From: Ricinus communis
Lineage: Eukaryota; Streptophyta; Magnoliopsida; Malpighiales; Euphorbiaceae
Direction: 5' to 3'
NCBI RefSeq assembly: GCF_019578655.1
Contig: NC_063264.1
Span: forward strand, 6,055,213 to 6,119,212
DNA: 64,000 nt
The translations under genes were made by a program, and so were the position numbers. This document shows, in pieces, positions 61,793 through 64,000 of the stretch; position 1 is the first letter of the stretch, and each line of letters begins with the position of its first letter. The notes beneath the pieces are model-generated. The model made no database searches, was not told where the DNA came from, and worked only from the letters and a program-made list of their open reading frames with translations.

Positions 61793-63899
61793 TCATTTCC
61801 CCCTGCAAAAGACAAAGGAAATAAAATCATTAAACAAATGATCAAGAGAAAGAGAGAGGAGTAATCAAGGGAGAGGAAAGGAGTGAGAAAAGGATATATG
61901 TTTTTCTTTTTCCTTTTATTTTTCTGAGAAGAGCATTGATGGTGTATAACTCACGTGTTCATCATCAGAGTAATGTTGTCTCCTTTAAGAAGAATCCTTC
62001 CTGAAAATAGTAGAAAGATAAAATTTAGAGGACACAAAATCAGCGCAAGAAGTGCAGCATCATGATTTACCTAAAGTCTTTCTACTCTTTTTCTTGACAT
62101 TGACTTCCTCAGCATCATCAAGAACCAAATTCATATACTCATCAAAACCCTGTTAAGAATTGATTGCATAAGATGTTCATGTACAAAGCTGAGTGTTGAA
62201 ATATATATTTCCATGCTAATAAAACAAATCATGAACATATGTGAAATAACAGCAGAAGTGAAACCAATTTCTTCCATCCTCTACAATAAGTCAAAACAAG
62301 TCAGCCAACAGAGCTGAAAGGTACTTGTCCAACCCTAATGAACTAGAAACCCTGCTAAAAATGACAGAAAAAGTTGCCCAAACTTAGCAAAATCGAAATC
62401 CAGAAAACAAGAGTAGAGGGTAGGGGATGTGTCAAATAATGGACAAGAACAGGCGTCCCTGGCGCAGTAGGGTTCCAGATCTTTGTCTCTCTTTATTCCA
62501 AAGTAAAGGGCGACTTCCATGGGAACCTACTGACTGTCAAGAGGAAATTTCAGCTTCTGAATCTCAAGAAGAACTAGCAATTTACAGCTGCTCTTTGTGC
62601 TTATTTACCATACTAGGAGTGAACTTGCTCATACTTGATTGCACACTGTCTTGCTACACACCTACCATCGTACTCAAAGTGTACCCCGACTAAGAAACCA
62701 AAAGCAGCTTGGTTGTCCCTTTCTAGTGCAATGAAACGAATGAATGCATCTTGGCAGGTCACACTTACAGGATAGGCAGTTGAGACGTGGCTTCTATTTC
62801 ATTGGAAAGAATGGAAAGAATATAACTTACTATCCACAATGTAGATTCCTCTCATTTCTCATAGGATCCCTGGCCTTATTATTTGCTGGCTGATTGTAAC
62901 GAATAGGAAATAAAAAATCTCATTATGAGAGTTTCTTAAAAGGTGAGTAGGTATGAGCACAGTTCTTTTCAGAATGGTTTGCAGGTTGAGCTACAAAACT
63001 CTCCAAATCACCTTTATAACCGAATCGGTGTTGAAGATCCTAGGGGATTGATAGGCTTTCTGCCTCTAAGCAAACTGAACCCGCAAAACCCCCGTCTCCA
63101 TCACTAAACCACAATATACAAAAATGGTTTAGTTGGACACAAAACAAAATCGGATTTCATCTGATCCACCAAATTAAGTCAGGACCAGTGCTCAGGATTT
63201 TCATCTTTGCAATCCTTGGGCAGTTATTTCCAGTCAAAGAACTTCTCTATGCTACTTAGCCAATCAAGAAAATTTTATGGATGAATTTGGTAATTCTCTT
63301 GTTGTTTAAAAACATCTAGTCAATCAAGAAATTTTTAAGGATGAATTTGGTAATTCTCTTGTTGGTTAAAAACATCTTTCCACCTTCTCAATAACCAATC
63401 TACCATGAATCTCAATACTTGAATTTTCCCAGAAATTAAGGAGTAGGGAATTGGGACCAACATAGGATGGATTGGGAGATTGTGCAGAAATGGCAAGGAC
63501 CTCAAAGGGTATAACCAATGGAAAAAAAAATAAAAATAAATAATAATGATGTGAAAGATTGAGGACTACGGAACTACATATAACTCTCTTTTTTGTTCAC
63601 CTCGTTGTCAATCCAGTAGACAAAATATTAGAATGTCTAAACTCTCCTATTGTTTGCATATTCAAAAAGCAAAAGTAGCTTATACATAAAACCACATCAA
63701 CATAGGCTTCGTAGTGCAAACGCATTGCTTAATCCAAGTTTTTTATGAAATCAAGAAATGTATGCAAAAGTTCATATTTAAATACAAAGTTTCTAGACTA
63801 GATTTTAAGAAAACAATGAGAATGTATGAAACTCACAATAATTCGGCCTTCAATCCTCAAATCTTTCTGCTCAAAAAGCCAAAATTGAATTCGAGCTTT
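61793..63899 (-). CDS. SmE: Spliceosomal small nuclear ribonucleoprotein SmE (first exon(s) outside window)
   Basis: Four exons are visible: 63837-63899, 62071-62149, 61955-62000 and 61793-61802. Phases agree and give 65 residues, about the last three quarters of the 88-residue protein. Text [36 protein letters not shown] and [18 protein letters not shown] is nearly invariant in plant SmE. This covers Sm1 from its second strand and the whole Sm2 motif. SmE is part of the heptameric Sm ring around U1, U2, U4 and U5 snRNA in the nucleus (established). The last coding exon adds only one base plus GGG-AAA-stop. It is assigned because it restores the conserved Gly-Lys end and has a strong donor (GTGAGT) and a TTTTGCAG acceptor. 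The missing N-terminus (about 23 residues) lies right of base 64000. The intron at 62150-63836 is unusually long. Confidence 0.93.
63259..63378. repeat. Two tandem 60-base units in an SmE intron
   Basis: CAATCAAGAAA(A/T)TTTT(A)... at 63261 recurs at 63321 with only a few differences. Both contain GATGAATTTGGTAATTCTCT and TTAAAAACATCT. The low divergence indicates a recent duplication. Confidence 0.9.
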
Positions 63900-64000
63900 C
63901 TGTACGAAACCCAGAACCAATATCTCAAAACTCAAAACCCTATTAACCCAGAGTCAAATAAGCAAACCCAGAAAGGAAAAGAAAAAAATCAACAAAATAA

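Noticed and set aside
61951..62000. SmE stop read directly at TGA 61953-61951 (ending MMNT)
   Set aside because: The TGA overlaps a strong donor GTGAGT. Splicing to 61802 restores the conserved Gly-Lys end of plant SmE.

Overview
The window is nuclear DNA from a flowering plant, almost certainly a eudicot. Genes are interrupted by GT-AG introns, and several kilobases of very AT-rich, repeat-bearing DNA separate them. Every recognisable protein has a close Arabidopsis counterpart. The species cannot be named from the sequence; a rosid is likely (inference).

Layout, left to right: (1) 2-4097, plus strand, the 3' part of a filamin-repeat/CCCH/RRM/RS protein related to Arabidopsis AT3G23900 (IRR). 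(2) 4.1-16.6 kb, AT-rich intergenic DNA. (3) 16642-18275, minus, chloroplast J-protein J20. (4) 18.5-25.9 kb, intergenic, with a large inverted repeat. (5) 25914-28084, minus, a CER26/CER2-like BAHD-family gene whose first exon carries a frameshift. (6) 28.1-35.9 kb, intergenic, with tandem repeats. (7) 36338-37398, plus, a small organellar RRM protein (GRP2/GRP4 type). (8) 42238-43617, minus, single-exon UDP-glucuronate 4-epimerase (GAE6 type). (9) 43.8-55.1 kb, intergenic. (10) 55140-58793, minus, Werner-like 3'-5' exonuclease WEX in six exons. (11) 61793 to beyond the right edge, minus, spliceosomal SmE, missing its first exon(s).

The genes do not form a functional pathway. Their order is informative all the same. 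From memory of Arabidopsis gene numbers, the counterparts of IRR, the CER26-like gene, the GRP and GAE6 lie at AT3G23820-AT3G23900. Those of J20, CER26, GRP2 and WEX lie at AT4G13830-AT4G13870. One uninterrupted block here is therefore split between two partly overlapping Arabidopsis blocks. This is what fractionation after whole-genome duplication would leave, and it independently supports the gene calls.

The intergenic DNA holds microsatellites, tRNA-related SINE-like scraps, MITE-like repeats, divergent tandem arrays and a head-to-head pair of LTR-retroelement-like non-coding segments. I found no CRISPR array, rRNA or clear tRNA gene, and no intact transposase or reverse transcriptase. I do not see a previously undescribed system here. 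The points most worth checking are the exon-1 lesion in the CER26-like gene, the one-base phase problem at a WEX splice junction, the inverted repeat and the ancestral gene order.
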